Notes: a model not told the origin generated them from the letters alone. 64,000 nt of DNA from Bacillus sp. X1(2014) (GCF_007678255.1 NZ_VEED01000009.1:62001-126000); one strand, 5' to 3'. Positions 46,899 to 56,887 are shown, counted from the first letter of the stretch. A program made the numbers and translations.

Positions 46899-47602
46899 TA
46901 TTTGCGCACCACCATACATGACAAGTAATTTAATTCTGCACCCCGTAGTTCATTAATCTTCCAAATGACCTCTTCATCAGAGGTAACTTTTGTAACGACA
47001 TGTGCATTTTCTAATAAATTCATTTCCTCTAATAGATCGAGCATTGCGTCTATAACTTTTGCTACTTTGATAAAGACGATCGCATCGTGGTTTTCAATAA
47101 CACGGCGCATTTCTTCCATATCCTCCGTCGCAGGAATCATGGCGACATGGTCATCACCATCAGCCAATGCAATCCCTAAGCGATTAACAGAACCATTAAA
47201 CGAAGAAATGCCTGCTACCGTTTCAATCGGAACATCCGGGTACATCGATTTCATTAAGTTCATTAAATGTATAAATGTGCTGAACAGCATCGGATCCCCT
47301 TCAGTCACAAAAGCTACATCTTTTCCTTGAGCTAAATAGCTATAAATAGCTTCCACAGATTTTGTCCACTCAGTTCTTAGTGTATCTTCATCTTTAGTCA
47401 TGGGGAAAACTAAACCAAGCATCTCTTTTTCTGCCGGGTTAATATACACTTCCACAATACGATGGGCATAAGATTTACTGCCCTTTAATTTTTTGGGATA
47501 AGCAATGACGGGGCTTTCCTGCAATCTTCGAAATGCTTTTACTGTGATTAATTCTGGATCTCCCGGCCCGACACCTAATCCAAATAAGGTTCCTATTCTC
47601 AT
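46898..47602 (-). CDS. cbiL: Cobalt-factor II C20-methyltransferase
   Basis: 234 residues. [39 protein letters not shown] and [20 protein letters not shown] are CbiL motifs. The start overlaps the cbiET stop as ATGA, with GGAAAGGAAAAG upstream. Introduces the C20 methyl later lost with acetaldehyde. Confidence 0.95.
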   Translation of the reverse strand: MRIGTLFGLGVGPGDPELITVKAFRRLQESPVIAYPKKLKGSKSYAHRIVEVYINPAEKEMLGLVFPMTKDEDTLRTEWTKSVEAIYSYLAQGKDVAFVTEGDPMLFSTFIHLMNLMKSMYPDVPIETVAGISSFNGSVNRLGIALADGDDHVAMIPATEDMEEMRRVIENHDAIVFIKVAKVIDAMLDLLEEMNLLENAHVVTKVTSDEEVIWKINELRGAELNYLSCMVVRK

Positions 47603-48807
47603 GATTCTTTTCCTTTCCTTGCTGTCACAATATAGATTGGATTTAACGGTTCAAAACGTGTTAAATTTAAGATTGGCTTACTTTTTGAAATTTGTGCCTG
47701 TAATATCGATACTTCACAACCTAATGCTTTTAGATGCTGCATCGCTTCAGCAAGATTTTCGATCGTTGCAATATTCATAACAAGGCGTCCATTAGGCTGT
47801 AAGCGTGAAATACATGTTTGCAATAAATGCTCCATATTTCCACCGTTACCGCCAATAAAAATCGCATGCGGATCTGGAAATTCATCCAGACGGTCAGGTG
47901 CCTTACCCAGCACTGCAACAAAATCTGTACGATGTTTTAATTGATTTTCCAGGCAATTTTCAAGGTCACCCTCATTTTTTTCAATGGCGTACACGGCACC
48001 TTCCCGAGCCATTTTCGCCGCCTCAATTGCAACTGAACCTGTGCAGGTTCCAATATCCCAAACAATGCTATTTTCCTTAAGCCCCAACTCCTGCAGACAA
48101 AGAGTCCGAATTTCTCTTTTCGTAATTAATCCTTTATCTGGCTTTCGCTGAAGAAATGCATCATCTGGAATTCCAAGAGAAGAACGTTCCACTACTTCAC
48201 GCTGTTTTAAAATCACAACATTCAATGGAAAAAAGGAGCTTTGCTCCATTTCGTCCAATGTGAAGCTGCGGCAGCGCTCGTTTTCACCTTGTAGATTTTC
48301 AGCAACGAAGGCATCATATTCTGTCATGCCGAATCGCTTTAAATACTGTGCAATTGCCTGCGGAGAATTCGTTTCATCTGTTAAAACAGCAATTTTTTTA
48401 CGTCCATCAATTCTTTGTGCAAACCCTTTTATGGAACGACCATGCAAACTGACAAGATACGCATCCTGCCAGGTTTCCTGCATTTTAGAAAAAGCGAGCT
48501 GTACCGAGCTGGTATAGGGAAAAATTTCTAATGGAAGCTTCTTCGCAAGTACACTGCCAAGTCCATAAAACAGTGGGTCCCCGGACACTAATATAACGAC
48601 ATTTCGTGTTTCTTGTTGTAATTCAGCTGTTAACGCTGACAAACCGCCTTTGATTACTTTTTTCTCTTTTTTAAATTCCGGGAAAAAATGCAAATGACGC
48701 TCCCCGCCTACAAGTACATCACATTCATCAACCCACGCTGTATATTGGGGGAGCAATCCTGCAGCGCCATTATCCCCTATACCAATCATCTTCATCCAAT
48801 TTGTCAA
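47599..48807 (-). CDS. cbiET: CbiET, cobalt-precorrin-7 C5,C15-methyltransferase/decarboxylase fusion
   Basis: 402 residues. The CbiE half (1-205) has [14 protein letters not shown] and [18 protein letters not shown]. The CbiT half (210-400) has [20 protein letters not shown] and SAM motif [17 protein letters not shown], then [14 protein letters not shown]. Methylates C5 and C15 and decarboxylates the C12 acetate. The start is TTG at 48807 with GGAAAGG upstream, inside the end of cbiD (38-base overlap). ATGs a few codons later are possible. Confidence 0.94.
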   Translation of the reverse strand: MTNWMKMIGIGDNGAAGLLPQYTAWVDECDVLVGGERHLHFFPEFKKEKKVIKGGLSALTAELQQETRNVVILVSGDPLFYGLGSVLAKKLPLEIFPYTSSVQLAFSKMQETWQDAYLVSLHGRSIKGFAQRIDGRKKIAVLTDETNSPQAIAQYLKRFGMTEYDAFVAENLQGENERCRSFTLDEMEQSSFFPLNVVILKQREVVERSSLGIPDDAFLQRKPDKGLITKREIRTLCLQELGLKENSIVWDIGTCTGSVAIEAAKMAREGAVYAIEKNEGDLENCLENQLKHRTDFVAVLGKAPDRLDEFPDPHAIFIGGNGGNMEHLLQTCISRLQPNGRLVMNIATIENLAEAMQHLKALGCEVSILQAQISKSKPILNLTRFEPLNPIYIVTARKGKES

Positions 48808-49927
48808 TATTCTCAGCCTTTCCTAAACAGTCTCCATTCATGGCATACAAGGTTGTCGACACTTTCATTTCAGTGTCCATATGATTCAGTGCATAGTAGC
48901 AGCAGTTTTTGCATAGTGCTGCAAAGAATGCCTCGTTTCCCTGAAGCATATCCCCCACCTGCGAAGCCGTATTCGCCTGTAAAATTTCTCGCTGCGTCTC
49001 CTCAGCAACACCCACTTTATTGGCCATTCCTGCTAAAAACTCAAAGCTAATCGGTGCGCTTTTTGAGTGTACCATCATAACGCCTTGAGCAACTTTTGAG
49101 AACTTACCCATCATCCCTACTAACGAGACTCTCGGTATCTTCTTCCGCGCAATATTTTTTAACGTAAAACCAACAAAATCGCCCATTTCGATAAATGCTT
49201 CTTCTGGTAAATGAGGATACTGCTTCATCGCATATTTTTCACTGCGTCCACCCGTTGTAATGACTAAATGCTCACATCCTGATTCTTTTGCTACATTGAT
49301 CGCTTGGACGATACTTGCCATATAAGCAGAACTTGAAAATGGAACGACTGTTCCCCGTGTACCTAATATCGAAATTCCGCCGATAATGCCTAACCGCCCA
49401 TTCAGTGTTTTCTCAGCAATTTCTTCACCATCTGGTACAGAAATGACTACTTCAATTCCGCAATCCAAGTTAAATTTTTCAATTGCTTCTTGTACAACGC
49501 CATATATCATTTTTCGTGGTACGGGGTTGATCGCTGCTTGACCAACTGGTACAGGTAGTCCCGCTTTTGTCACTCGCCCTACACCAACCCCGCCATCTAA
49601 ATGGATGCCTTCTACTTTTGAATAACAAACGGTACTCTGAATTCGTGCTTGATGTGTAGCATCAGGGTCATCCCCGGCATCTTTGATCGTTTCACACATA
49701 ACCCGGTCATCTAATACTTCAAATGCCGCTACTTTAAATGTTGCATACTGGCCAACCGGTAAATAAATGGTGACTTCATCTGGTACCTTTCCCACGACAA
49801 GAGCTTGCAGTGCTGCCTTTGTCATTGCTGTTGCACAGGCTCCTGTCGTATAGCCGTGGCGCATTTGTGAAGGGTCTTTTTTATTTCGTTTCTTTTGCTC
49901 GTTCATCCGCCATAATCGAAATGGCAT
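48770..49927 (-). CDS. cbiD: CbiD, cobalt-precorrin-5B C1-methyltransferase
   Basis: 385 residues. [20 protein letters not shown] near 24-43 is the family start. [20 protein letters not shown] and [20 protein letters not shown] follow. The first ATG (49927) overlaps cbiC by 47 bases. An ATG at 49906 (MNEQKKRNK) is equally plausible. Catalyses C1 methylation in the anaerobic route. Confidence 0.94.
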   Translation of the reverse strand: MPFRLWRMNEQKKRNKKDPSQMRHGYTTGACATAMTKAALQALVVGKVPDEVTIYLPVGQYATFKVAAFEVLDDRVMCETIKDAGDDPDATHQARIQSTVCYSKVEGIHLDGGVGVGRVTKAGLPVPVGQAAINPVPRKMIYGVVQEAIEKFNLDCGIEVVISVPDGEEIAEKTLNGRLGIIGGISILGTRGTVVPFSSSAYMASIVQAINVAKESGCEHLVITTGGRSEKYAMKQYPHLPEEAFIEMGDFVGFTLKNIARKKIPRVSLVGMMGKFSKVAQGVMMVHSKSAPISFEFLAGMANKVGVAEETQREILQANTASQVGDMLQGNEAFFAALCKNCCYYALNHMDTEMKVSTTLYAMNGDCLGKAENIDKLDEDDWYRG

Positions 49928-50555
49928 TAAGTGCAGCGACTGTCACTGTACTGCCACCCTTTCTCCCTACATTCGTAATAAATGGAATTCCTTCCAGTAC
50001 TGCTAACTCCGCCTTCGACTCTGCTGCTGATACGAAGCCAACCGGCATTCCAATAATTAAATCCGGTTTTGCCTCACCTTCCTTAATTAATCGAATTAAC
50101 TCCAGCAGCGCGGTTGGCGCATTGCCAATGGCATAAATTCCTCCTTCTTGTAAACGAGTTGCTTTTTGCATGGAAATAATAGCCCGGGTTGTTCCTTGAG
50201 CCTTTGCTTCCTTTGAGACATCTTCATCCGCAATATAACAATGCAAGTCCCCGCCGTGCTTTTGGAATCGTTTGCGGCCAGACCCACTTTCAATCATTTG
50301 TACATCCGCCACTACATGACGGCCCGCTAAAATGGATTGAATCCCTGCTTCAATAGCATCAGGCGTAAAAATCATGCTGCGGCCTAATTCAAAATCTGCT
50401 GAAGCGTGAATCACCCGCCGAACAACCAACCATTGTTCATCAGTAAAAGAATGTTCACCCATTTCTTCTTTGATAATGGCGAAACTGTGATCATAAATCT
50501 TGTCTGGATCGACCGTTACAGGAATAAATGTTGTATTAAAGTTCATATTTGCCAT
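49881..50555 (-). CDS. cbiC: Cobalt-precorrin-8 methylmutase
   Basis: Moves a methyl from C11 to C12, giving cobyrinic acid. 224 residues. VVRRVIHASADFELGRSM contains the catalytic His. NAPTALLELIRLIKEGEAKP and GMPVGFVSAAESKAELA are further CbiC blocks. GGGAGGTTTTATTC precedes the ATG at 50555. Overlaps cbiJ by 20 bases. Confidence 0.95.
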   Translation of the reverse strand: MANMNFNTTFIPVTVDPDKIYDHSFAIIKEEMGEHSFTDEQWLVVRRVIHASADFELGRSMIFTPDAIEAGIQSILAGRHVVADVQMIESGSGRKRFQKHGGDLHCYIADEDVSKEAKAQGTTRAIISMQKATRLQEGGIYAIGNAPTALLELIRLIKEGEAKPDLIIGMPVGFVSAAESKAELAVLEGIPFITNVGRKGGSTVTVAALNAISIMADERAKETK

Positions 50556-51312
50556 GAATAAAACCTCCCAATAATTGAGTTACTTCTTCGAATGAAGTAC
50601 AAAAATTTTCATATTCAATCGCTGGCCGCTTTATTAAAATTACAGGAATCCCTAATTGCAGAGCAGCTGTCATTTTTTCATCTACAGATCCCACTTTGCC
50701 GCTTTCTTTCGTAATCATTAAAGTCACATGATATTGCTCACATAGTGCTTTATTTAATGATTCTGAAAATGGTCCTTGGATCGCAATAATGTCCTTTTGT
50801 TTGATGCCTAAACTATGACATTTCTCCATGTTCCCTATATTCGGAAGCATTCGGCAAATTAGCCGAATTTCATCACGCATTAAATATTTCGTAAATATTT
50901 CCAACGTTTTGCTGCCTGTAGTCAGCATGATCGTACCTTGATGAGATTGAGCTAATTTAGCTGCTTCTTCATAACTTTCAACTTCTGTGATTAGTGGAGA
51001 AATAAACTGTTCTTCTGGCCTTTCATAACGAATATAGGGAATATCACATGCTTGTGCTGCTGCCATTGCGGTTTTCGACGCTTCTTCCGCATATGGATGG
51101 CTGGCATCGATAACACAGGTCATCTTTTGCTTCTGAATAAGCGCCATCATGTCATCAACGGATAACCGACCTACTTGATATGGAATATGGTGGGCATTTA
51201 AACTTTCGGCTGCAGATTCTGTGACAACTGTTGCTAATAAAGGATAGCCTTGATTTTGCAATTGAATGGCTAATGCTCTGGCATCACTTGTGCCTGCTAA
51301 AAATAAAATCAT
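50536..51312 (-). CDS. cbiJ: CbiJ, cobalt-precorrin-6A reductase
   Basis: 258 residues. MILFLAGTSDARALAIQLQN at the N-terminus, VIDASHPYAEEASKTAMAA and IRLICRMLPNIGNM are family blocks, with GPFSESLNKALCEQY near the NADPH site. AGGAGGAACAC precedes the ATG. Ten bases after cbiH. Confidence 0.93.
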   Translation of the reverse strand: MILFLAGTSDARALAIQLQNQGYPLLATVVTESAAESLNAHHIPYQVGRLSVDDMMALIQKQKMTCVIDASHPYAEEASKTAMAAAQACDIPYIRYERPEEQFISPLITEVESYEEAAKLAQSHQGTIMLTTGSKTLEIFTKYLMRDEIRLICRMLPNIGNMEKCHSLGIKQKDIIAIQGPFSESLNKALCEQYHVTLMITKESGKVGSVDEKMTAALQLGIPVILIKRPAIEYENFCTSFEEVTQLLGGFIHGKYEL

Positions 51313-51321
51313 GTGTTCCTC

Positions 51322-52944
51322 CTAATCTCCACATGGTGCCGGCTCGACTTCAATTTTGGAGCTCATATCCTGATAGTTAAAATACTGAATTTTTTTCACT
51401 CTTTTAAAATATTTAAAAAGGCGTTCATTTGGATGGGCATTTTGTTTGTACTCTTCTATAATCTTCGTTAATAATGGCAGCAGCTCATCTGGTTCAATTC
51501 CTTCTGCTACTGGCTGAGCAGCATGAGCTGTACGGCCAACCGGCTTTGCGCCAATAAATAAATCAAATCTTTTCTGGCGGTAAACGATCCCGATATCATC
51601 GAATACTGCCCGATAACAGGCCATACCACAGCCGTTGAAACCAATATGTAATTCTTTTGGAAGCTTTAAGCCCCCCAATTTTGATGCTATTTCTTCAGCA
51701 TATGGAATCGATTCTGCTTTTTCCCCGTAGCAAAAATCACAAGCTTTTACATTTAAAACATCGCCCATAGGCATGACAATTAATTGATTTTGTTCAAGTT
51801 TTTCAACAACCGATTCTGGCTGATCTGTTGGAATCTTTACTAAAAATCGATGATCCGGTGTATATTCCATGGTGCCTGTCTCTCCAATGGTTTCTGCCAA
51901 TACGCGCATTTGCTCATGCGTAATAAATTTATTAGCAATACCAGGTGAAACAGCAAATTCAAATATATTTTCGATCGGCTGCTGAACTAAATACGGATGT
52001 TCTATTTCCGATTTAGTCACCATGGATAAAGCCTTTAAGGCCAAATCTAATGAACTGGCTTCTTGTTTTTTTCTTTCAATTTGTTCATATCCAGCTTGCG
52101 CTTCCCCTGTTTCTTGATTTAATGCCCATGGTTCGGCTTCTTTTTTCAAACGCTGATGCGGTTTTAAACTTTGCTTTTCTTCACCTAGCGTATATTTACG
52201 CTGATATCCTCGAGGGGTAATGATTTTATTGTCATAAAAAAAGGTAGAAGAATTCCCGATAATAACCGTTGTCAGCATTCCGATATCATGTTCAAGCATT
52301 TCAGACAGTGTTGTCAGCACTACATTTTGATTTTCACGATAAGCACTTTTCACAAGTCCCACCGGTGTTTCAGGCGAACGATATTTTAATAGAATATTTT
52401 GCGCCTCTACAATTTGCCGTGTCCGCCTGCCGCTTTTCGGATTATATAAAGCTATAACGAAATCCGCCATCGCAGCTGCTTCTATGCGCTTTTCAATTAC
52501 AGTCCAAGGTGTCAAATGATCACTTAGACTGATCGTGCAGGAATCGTGCATGACGGGCGCACCCAATAAACTCGCACAAGAATTAATGGCTGAAATACCT
52601 GGAACAATTTCAACCGCAATTCCTTCTTTTTCAGTCCAGCCCTTCTCAATCAGCACTTCATACACTAATCCAGCCATACCATAAACGCCTGAATCTCCGC
52701 TGGAAATGACTGAAACAATATGGCCTGCTTCAGCTTTCTTAACTGCATCCTGAGCACGTGAAACTTCTTCTGTCATACCCGTACTGACAATGGATGTTGC
52801 TGATACGTAAGGTTCAATTAGCTCCACGTATGTCTTATAGCCAATAATACAATCACTTTGCTGCAATGCATCTACAGCCCGATTAGTAATATGCTCACGA
52901 TCACCGGGACCAAAGCCAACAACAAAAATTTTCCCCTTTTTCAT
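51322..52944 (-). CDS. cbiH: CbiH60, precorrin-3B C17-methyltransferase with C-terminal Fe-S domain
   Basis: 540 residues, the long CbiH60 form known from B. megaterium. Residues 1-245 are the methylase: FVVGFGPGDREHITNRAVD, VSVISSGDSGVYGMAGLVYE, VVPGISAINSCASLLGAP. After a linker, residues about 310-540 resemble half of a sirohaem nitrite/sulphite reductase, with VKACDFCYGEKA and GFNGCGMACYRAVFDDIG giving four cysteines for a 4Fe-4S cluster. Does C17 methylation and ring contraction. First gene of the operon, TTTGGAGGTAAGTCT upstream, preceded by riboswitch and terminator. Confidence 0.95.
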   Translation of the reverse strand: MKKGKIFVVGFGPGDREHITNRAVDALQQSDCIIGYKTYVELIEPYVSATSIVSTGMTEEVSRAQDAVKKAEAGHIVSVISSGDSGVYGMAGLVYEVLIEKGWTEKEGIAVEIVPGISAINSCASLLGAPVMHDSCTISLSDHLTPWTVIEKRIEAAAMADFVIALYNPKSGRRTRQIVEAQNILLKYRSPETPVGLVKSAYRENQNVVLTTLSEMLEHDIGMLTTVIIGNSSTFFYDNKIITPRGYQRKYTLGEEKQSLKPHQRLKKEAEPWALNQETGEAQAGYEQIERKKQEASSLDLALKALSMVTKSEIEHPYLVQQPIENIFEFAVSPGIANKFITHEQMRVLAETIGETGTMEYTPDHRFLVKIPTDQPESVVEKLEQNQLIVMPMGDVLNVKACDFCYGEKAESIPYAEEIASKLGGLKLPKELHIGFNGCGMACYRAVFDDIGIVYRQKRFDLFIGAKPVGRTAHAAQPVAEGIEPDELLPLLTKIIEEYKQNAHPNERLFKYFKRVKKIQYFNYQDMSSKIEVEPAPCGD

Positions 52945-52960
52945 AGACTTACCTCCAAAT

Positions 52961-53000
52961 AAAAAATGCCTGCACTCCTTTTAAAAGGAATACAGGCATG
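52961..53000 (-). terminator. Riboswitch-controlled terminator before cbiH
   Basis: On the minus strand ATGCCTGTATTCCTTTT pairs with AAAAGGAGTGCAGGCAT (two G-U or mismatches), followed by TTTTTTAT. It stands between the cobalamin aptamer and the cbiH start and is the expected OFF structure. Confidence 0.88.
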
Positions 53001-53095
53001 TGAAATGACAGTATAAAAAAAACATACTGAAACACAAAAACAATAGTTAGTATTGTCTCGCCTATACTTCTCCCTCCGAAAAGCAAGTGTCGTTT

Positions 53096-53248
53096 AAATA
53101 AGCAGGTTTCCTGACTTAAGCTTCATTTTACTCTTGCACCTTCCCGATTTCTCAGTGGTATAGCAATTTCATCAGCTTTTACAGTAGCGGGGGCTGTACT
53201 AGACTTTCACTAGTTTCCCTATTACCTCACAAATGTGAGCACTTATTT
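53096..53248 (-). promoter_or_regulatory. Cobalamin riboswitch aptamer
   Basis: Minus-strand order: P1 arm AAATAAG (53248-53242), GAGGTAATAGGGAA, CAGCCCCCGCTACTGTA, TATACCACTGAGAAATCGGG, AAGGTGCAAGAG, and the B12 box AAGTCAGGAAACCTGCTT, then P1 partner CTTATTT (53102-53096). These are the conserved cobalamin-aptamer elements in order. Bound coenzyme B12 should favour the downstream terminator and reduce cob expression. Confidence 0.93.
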
Positions 53249-53272
53249 AAAGTGATTATTAAATTTTTTTTA

Positions 53273-53302
53273 AATATACCATATAATCTCAAAAGTTAAC
53301 AA
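53273..53302 (-). promoter_or_regulatory. Probable promoter of the cob operon
   Basis: On the minus strand TTGTTA (53302-53297), 18 bases, TATATT (53278-53273). About 25 bases upstream of the aptamer P1. Confidence 0.5.
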
Positions 53303-53366
53303 TCTATTTTTTTTTAAAAAATTTTATAACAACTTATGTAGAACAACTCCTGCTTAGGTTGAAATA

Positions 53367-53660
53367 GTGCTTACAAAAAATTATGCATCAATAAAACTGG
53401 ATCATTCGTCAGGTTTTCTATCCATTCTTGCATTAGGATTTGTCCTTGGTATAAAACACGCAATAGAGCCAGAACATGTAATTGCTGTTTCAACCATTGC
53501 AAGTCAAAGTAAAAATTTATTCAGGGCTTCACTAGCAGGAGTTTTTTGGGGGATAGGACATACAGCAACATTATTTATTATTCGAATTATCCTTATGCTA
53601 TTGAAGGGTGAAATACCTGAAAAATGGGCTATGTCATTAGAATTTTTAGTCGGAATTTAG
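53367..53660 (+). pseudogene. Truncated UreH-like nickel/cobalt permease
   Basis: About 97 codons. FLSILALGFVLGIKHAIEPE then HVIAVSTIASQSKNLFRASL and GVFWGIGHTATLFII are the first two blocks of UreH-type permeases (H-x4-EH signature). The frame ends in TAG after MSLEFLVGI, where intact relatives continue for more than 100 residues. The missing half is not found beyond the IS element. Divergent from the cob operon. The stop is 13 bases before the IS flanking repeat, so the truncation is separate from, or older than, the present insertion. Confidence 0.8.
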
Positions 53661-53673
53661 CTCAATAACAAAA

Positions 53674-53695
53674 AAGGATTGCTATAACAATCCTG
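53674..53695. repeat. 22-bp direct repeat, left flank of IS (target duplication)
   Basis: AGGATTG and CAATCCT arms around CTATAA, preceded by A and followed by G. The identical sequence is at 55443-55464. The palindrome is terminator-like, a known preference of IS1182 elements. Confidence 0.8.
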
Positions 53696-53768
53696 CAGAC
53701 TGTCGACAAATCCGAAGGATTTCGGTTTTTAAGTCGACAGTCTTTTTTGTTTGGCCATTAAACTAGTC

Positions 53769-53903
53769 TGTTGATTTCCGTTCCAGGCGGCTTCGCTTTC
53801 CGCGGGCGGTTCGGGGAGCCTCCTCGGCACTTTCAGCGCCTGCGGGGTCTCCCCTGTCCCGTACTCCCGCAGGAGTCTTCGCCGCCTTCCACTCCAATCA
53901 ACA
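53769..53903. repeat. GC-rich long inverted repeat inside the IS left end
   Basis: Ends TGTTGATT and AATCAACA, with GGCGGC/GCCGCC arms further in, and an inner GCCTGCGGGG/TCCCGCAGGAG region. It is far richer in GC than its surroundings. Similar GC-rich blocks recur in Bacillaceae genomes as far as I recall. It could fold into one large hairpin. Confidence 0.65.
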
Positions 53904-53981
53904 AGGTTATAAAATCAGTAATGACCTTTATATCAGTCCTTTGTATAATTAAGCTACAGACATATAAATGAGGTGGATGAA

Positions 53982-55343
53982 ATGCTAACTAAAAATACAC
54001 AGATGAATCGTGACCAAATAGAAATGATAGCTTTAGATCAGCTTGTACCTGCGAATCATTTGGTTCGAAAGATTGAAGCTGCTATTGATTTTTCATTTAT
54101 TTACTCACTCGTTCAAGATTTGTATTCATCTGAACGTGGGCGTCCCAGCATCGACCCCGTAGTATTGATTAAGATGACTTTCATCCAATATACCTTCGGT
54201 ATTCGCTCCATGCGTCAAACCATTGGGGAAATCGAAACTAATATGGCTTATCGTTGGTTTCTTGGCTTTGGTTTTAATGACAAGGTACCACACTTTTCAA
54301 CATTCGGTAAAAACTACGAGCGACGCTTTAAGGATACAGATTTGTTCGAACAGATTTTTTATCGTATTTTGAAGGAAGCCTCTGGCAAGAAATTAATTAG
54401 CAGCGAACACGTATTTATAGATTCCACACATGTTAAGGCGAGTGCGAATAAGCGCAAATTCGAGAAGAAAGTTGTCCGAAAAGAATCTAAAGCTTATGAA
54501 GCACGTTTACAAGACGAGATTAATAAAGACCGCGAAGATCACGGAAAAAAGCCATTTCCTCCTGATAAATTTGATAAAGAAGAATTAAAAGAAATTAAAG
54601 AAAGTACTACTGACCCAGAAAGTGGTTATTACGTAAAGGACGAACGAACTAAACAATTCGCATACTCATTTCATGCAGCTTCAGATCGAAATGGTTTTGT
54701 TCTTGGCACAATTGTAACACCAGGGAATATCCATGATAGCGTCATATTCGAGCCACTACTTAAGAAAGTCATCGAAAAACACGGGAAACCTGAAGCTGTT
54801 GCTGCTGATGCCGGATACAAAACACCTGCTATTGCTCAATTCGTATTTGGAAATGATATGACTCCTGCCTTACCGTATACACGTCCACGTACGAAGGATG
54901 GTTATATGAAAAAACATGAGTATGTTTATGATGAATATTACGATTGTTATATCTGTCCGCAAGGACAAATACTAAACTATGCAACGACGACGAAGCATGG
55001 AAAGCGTCAATACTTTTCTAATCCTCTTGATTGTATAAATTGCCCATTACTTTCCGAATGCACGCAAAGTAAAGAACATAAAAAATTGATTGAGCGTCAT
55101 GTGTGGGAACATTACATAGAAGAAGTCGATCACCTTCGTCATACACAAGAGAATAAAAGCATTTACGCAAGACGTAAAGAAACGATTGAACGTGTCTTTG
55201 CAGATGCTAAAGAAAAGCATGGTATGCGTTGGACAACCTTAAGAGGCCTTAAAAAATTGTCCATGCAAGCGATGCTTACTTTTGCTGCCATGAATTTGAA
55301 AAAGATGGCCAACTGGACGTGGAAAAGTCCTGAATTGGCCTAG
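53982..55343 (+). CDS. IS1182-family transposase
   Basis: About 453 residues from the ATG at 53982 (GAGGTGG seven bases upstream). The N-terminal DUF772 domain contains NRDQIEMIALDQLVPANHLV and RGRPSIDPVVLIKMTFIQYT. The DDE core shows VFIDSTHVKASANK (first D), VAADAGYKTPA (second D) and the Y-x2-R..IERVFADAKEKHGMR block (E). A zinc-like CxxC region CPQGQ..CINCPLLSEC lies near 325-365. No frameshift, so the enzyme is predicted functional. Confidence 0.93.
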   Translation: MLTKNTQMNRDQIEMIALDQLVPANHLVRKIEAAIDFSFIYSLVQDLYSSERGRPSIDPVVLIKMTFIQYTFGIRSMRQTIGEIETNMAYRWFLGFGFNDKVPHFSTFGKNYERRFKDTDLFEQIFYRILKEASGKKLISSEHVFIDSTHVKASANKRKFEKKVVRKESKAYEARLQDEINKDREDHGKKPFPPDKFDKEELKEIKESTTDPESGYYVKDERTKQFAYSFHAASDRNGFVLGTIVTPGNIHDSVIFEPLLKKVIEKHGKPEAVAADAGYKTPAIAQFVFGNDMTPALPYTRPRTKDGYMKKHEYVYDEYYDCYICPQGQILNYATTTKHGKRQYFSNPLDCINCPLLSECTQSKEHKKLIERHVWEHYIEEVDHLRHTQENKSIYARRKETIERVFADAKEKHGMRWTTLRGLKKLSMQAMLTFAAMNLKKMANWTWKSPELA

Positions 55344-55394
55344 AAATAGGCATAGGATTGGTCTAAATATTGCTCTTACGAGCAAAAAAACAAT

Positions 55395-55430
55395 AAAAGG
55401 CATTCGAATGAACTCATTCGAATGCCTTTT
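55395..55430. terminator. Perfect hairpin near the IS right end
   Basis: AAAAGGCATTCGAATGA and its complement form a 16-bp perfect stem with an AC loop. It ends 12 bases before the IS boundary. It should stop transposase transcription and shield the element from read-through. Confidence 0.75.
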
Positions 55431-55587
55431 GTCTACAATCTGAAGGATTGCTATAACAATCCTGATTTCTCGACTCTTATACAAGATTAAGTTGGGTTCT
55501 TCACAATTTTCTGTGACTATTTTCTTACTACCACCATATCATTGCCCCAACCTAGGTGTAAAAACGGACCAGAGCGAACCTTATGAA

Positions 55588-56058
55588 CTATTTTACTTCT
55601 ATGGCGAAGGCATAAAAGGCATCGCCATGAGATAAGTTCTCTTCCTTTTCATCCATCCACCATACTCCATAAGAGTAATAATAAAGCCCTTTTTGTATAG
55701 GGGCTGAGAAATTATTATCCTTAACAACAATTTCAGTTTCTTTGTTATTACTTATCTGTAAAACATGGAATGTATTTGGTTTTGGTTCATAATCCATCAC
55801 GAAAGTAATATTCTCTCCAGATTTTACTTCTATTGGCTTTTTACCTTTTAATAGCTCAATTGTTCCAACTTTATCGACGCATTCACCTTTTCCATTCTCT
55901 TGCCAACAATAAGTACCGAGTGTAGTTTCAAATCTTTTATGTGCAATTTCTATAAATGCTTTAGGAGGCTTTCCTCCTGACAATCCATTATTTGAACACC
56001 CCATTATGGTAAGTCCAAAAAAAGCTATTAAAATAAAAAAGCATTTTTTCATACACAT
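55588..56058 (-). CDS. Hypothetical lipoprotein
   Basis: 156 residues. Signal peptide KKCFFILIAFFGLTIMGC with lipobox ending at Cys21, then an Asn/Ser/Gly linker. The mature part has a Cys pair in GTYCWQENGKGECVDKVG and beta-strand segments SGENITFVMDYEPKPNTFHV and IVVKDNNFSAPIQKGLYYYS, like a small beta-sandwich. GGGGGGAATG precedes the first codons. Related to uncharacterised Bacillus lipoproteins. No partner genes. Confidence 0.75.
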   Translation of the reverse strand: MCMKKCFFILIAFFGLTIMGCSNNGLSGGKPPKAFIEIAHKRFETTLGTYCWQENGKGECVDKVGTIELLKGKKPIEVKSGENITFVMDYEPKPNTFHVLQISNNKETEIVVKDNNFSAPIQKGLYYYSYGVWWMDEKEENLSHGDAFYAFAIEVK

Positions 56059-56458
56059 TCCCCCCTATTAATGTATATGACGGACTCGTTTGTATTAAGT
56101 TACGAGACAATTTTGAAATATATTTTGACTTACCTTTGCCCCACATACAAGCTAGCTAACCTTCTCAAACTAAAATCTTTACTTTAATGGGAGTCGATTG
56201 ATCTGGAAAATAAGTAGAATCGTAAATTTTTTCATTACTTCCTATCCTTTCTATAGTGTTATTTTGTTAAAATAAAATAGGGTACTTCCCATAAAAAATT
56301 ACTATCCAAATCGATCACAGTTACAAATATTTAAATTAAACAGGATGTCTATATTTTCCTATACATTATACCTCAAAGGGTATATAGTCGGATTTACTTT
56401 CAACTATTATTTCATAAAAATAAAAATGTAGAAGATTTTGAAAGGTCGTGTCAACGAG
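56059..56458. other. Intergenic, no feature recognised
   Basis: AT-rich. A region upstream of two divergent genes. I found no clear promoter pair, repeat or RNA. Confidence 0.4.
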
Positions 56459-56887
56459 ATGCTTTATATAAGGGATATCGAGAAGATTATTGAAAATACA
56501 TTGCAAGAGCACAAAATAACGATAGATTATGAATTTAACAATACCTTACCCGCACCGATGAGTTTTAACGTGTCTACTAATACCCTTAAGTTTAACTATT
56601 TACAAATTAATGGATACATAGCGAATATTAACTTTAAAATTAAGGAGACAGATGAAGACTGTGTCAAACTCATACTCTATCGTCAGCTCGGTTATTATAT
56701 AGCATTCAAGAACAACAAACATGATTTACGGGTGTTAAAGTACTTTGAGGATGATGAAAAAGCAGAATTTCTAGCGAAAATAGAAAACAATGCCTGGGAT
56801 TTGGGAAGAACGTTGGTACCTGATAGATTAGTACATTCCTATGATCAAGTTCGTGAAATAGATAAAATGCTATTAAAAATGAATTGA
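56459..56887 (+). CDS. Hypothetical protein, possible degenerate metallopeptidase-like
   Basis: 142 residues from the ATG at 56459 (a TTG at 56438 is in frame). IRDIEKIIENTLQEHKITID, YEFNNTLPAPMSFNVSTNTL, then DCVKLILYRQLGYYIAFKNN and a helical C-terminus. The part LYRQLGYYIAFKN stands where small zincin-like proteins carry HExxH, but the histidines are absent, so a peptidase role is only a thought. Soluble. Followed by a terminator. No recognised family. Confidence 0.6.
   Translation: MLYIRDIEKIIENTLQEHKITIDYEFNNTLPAPMSFNVSTNTLKFNYLQINGYIANINFKIKETDEDCVKLILYRQLGYYIAFKNNKHDLRVLKYFEDDEKAEFLAKIENNAWDLGRTLVPDRLVHSYDQVREIDKMLLKMN

Larger units (their letters stand above)
53696..55442 (+). mobile_element. 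IS1182-family insertion sequence, complete
   Basis: About 1747 bp between imperfect terminal inverted repeats: left CAGACTGTCGACAAA, right (reverse complement) CAGATTGTAGACAAA. It has a single intact transposase, an outward hairpin near each end, and an exact 22-bp flanking repeat. The left non-coding part contains a GC-rich inverted repeat (53769-53903). All parts look intact, so the element may be active or recent. Confidence 0.88.
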
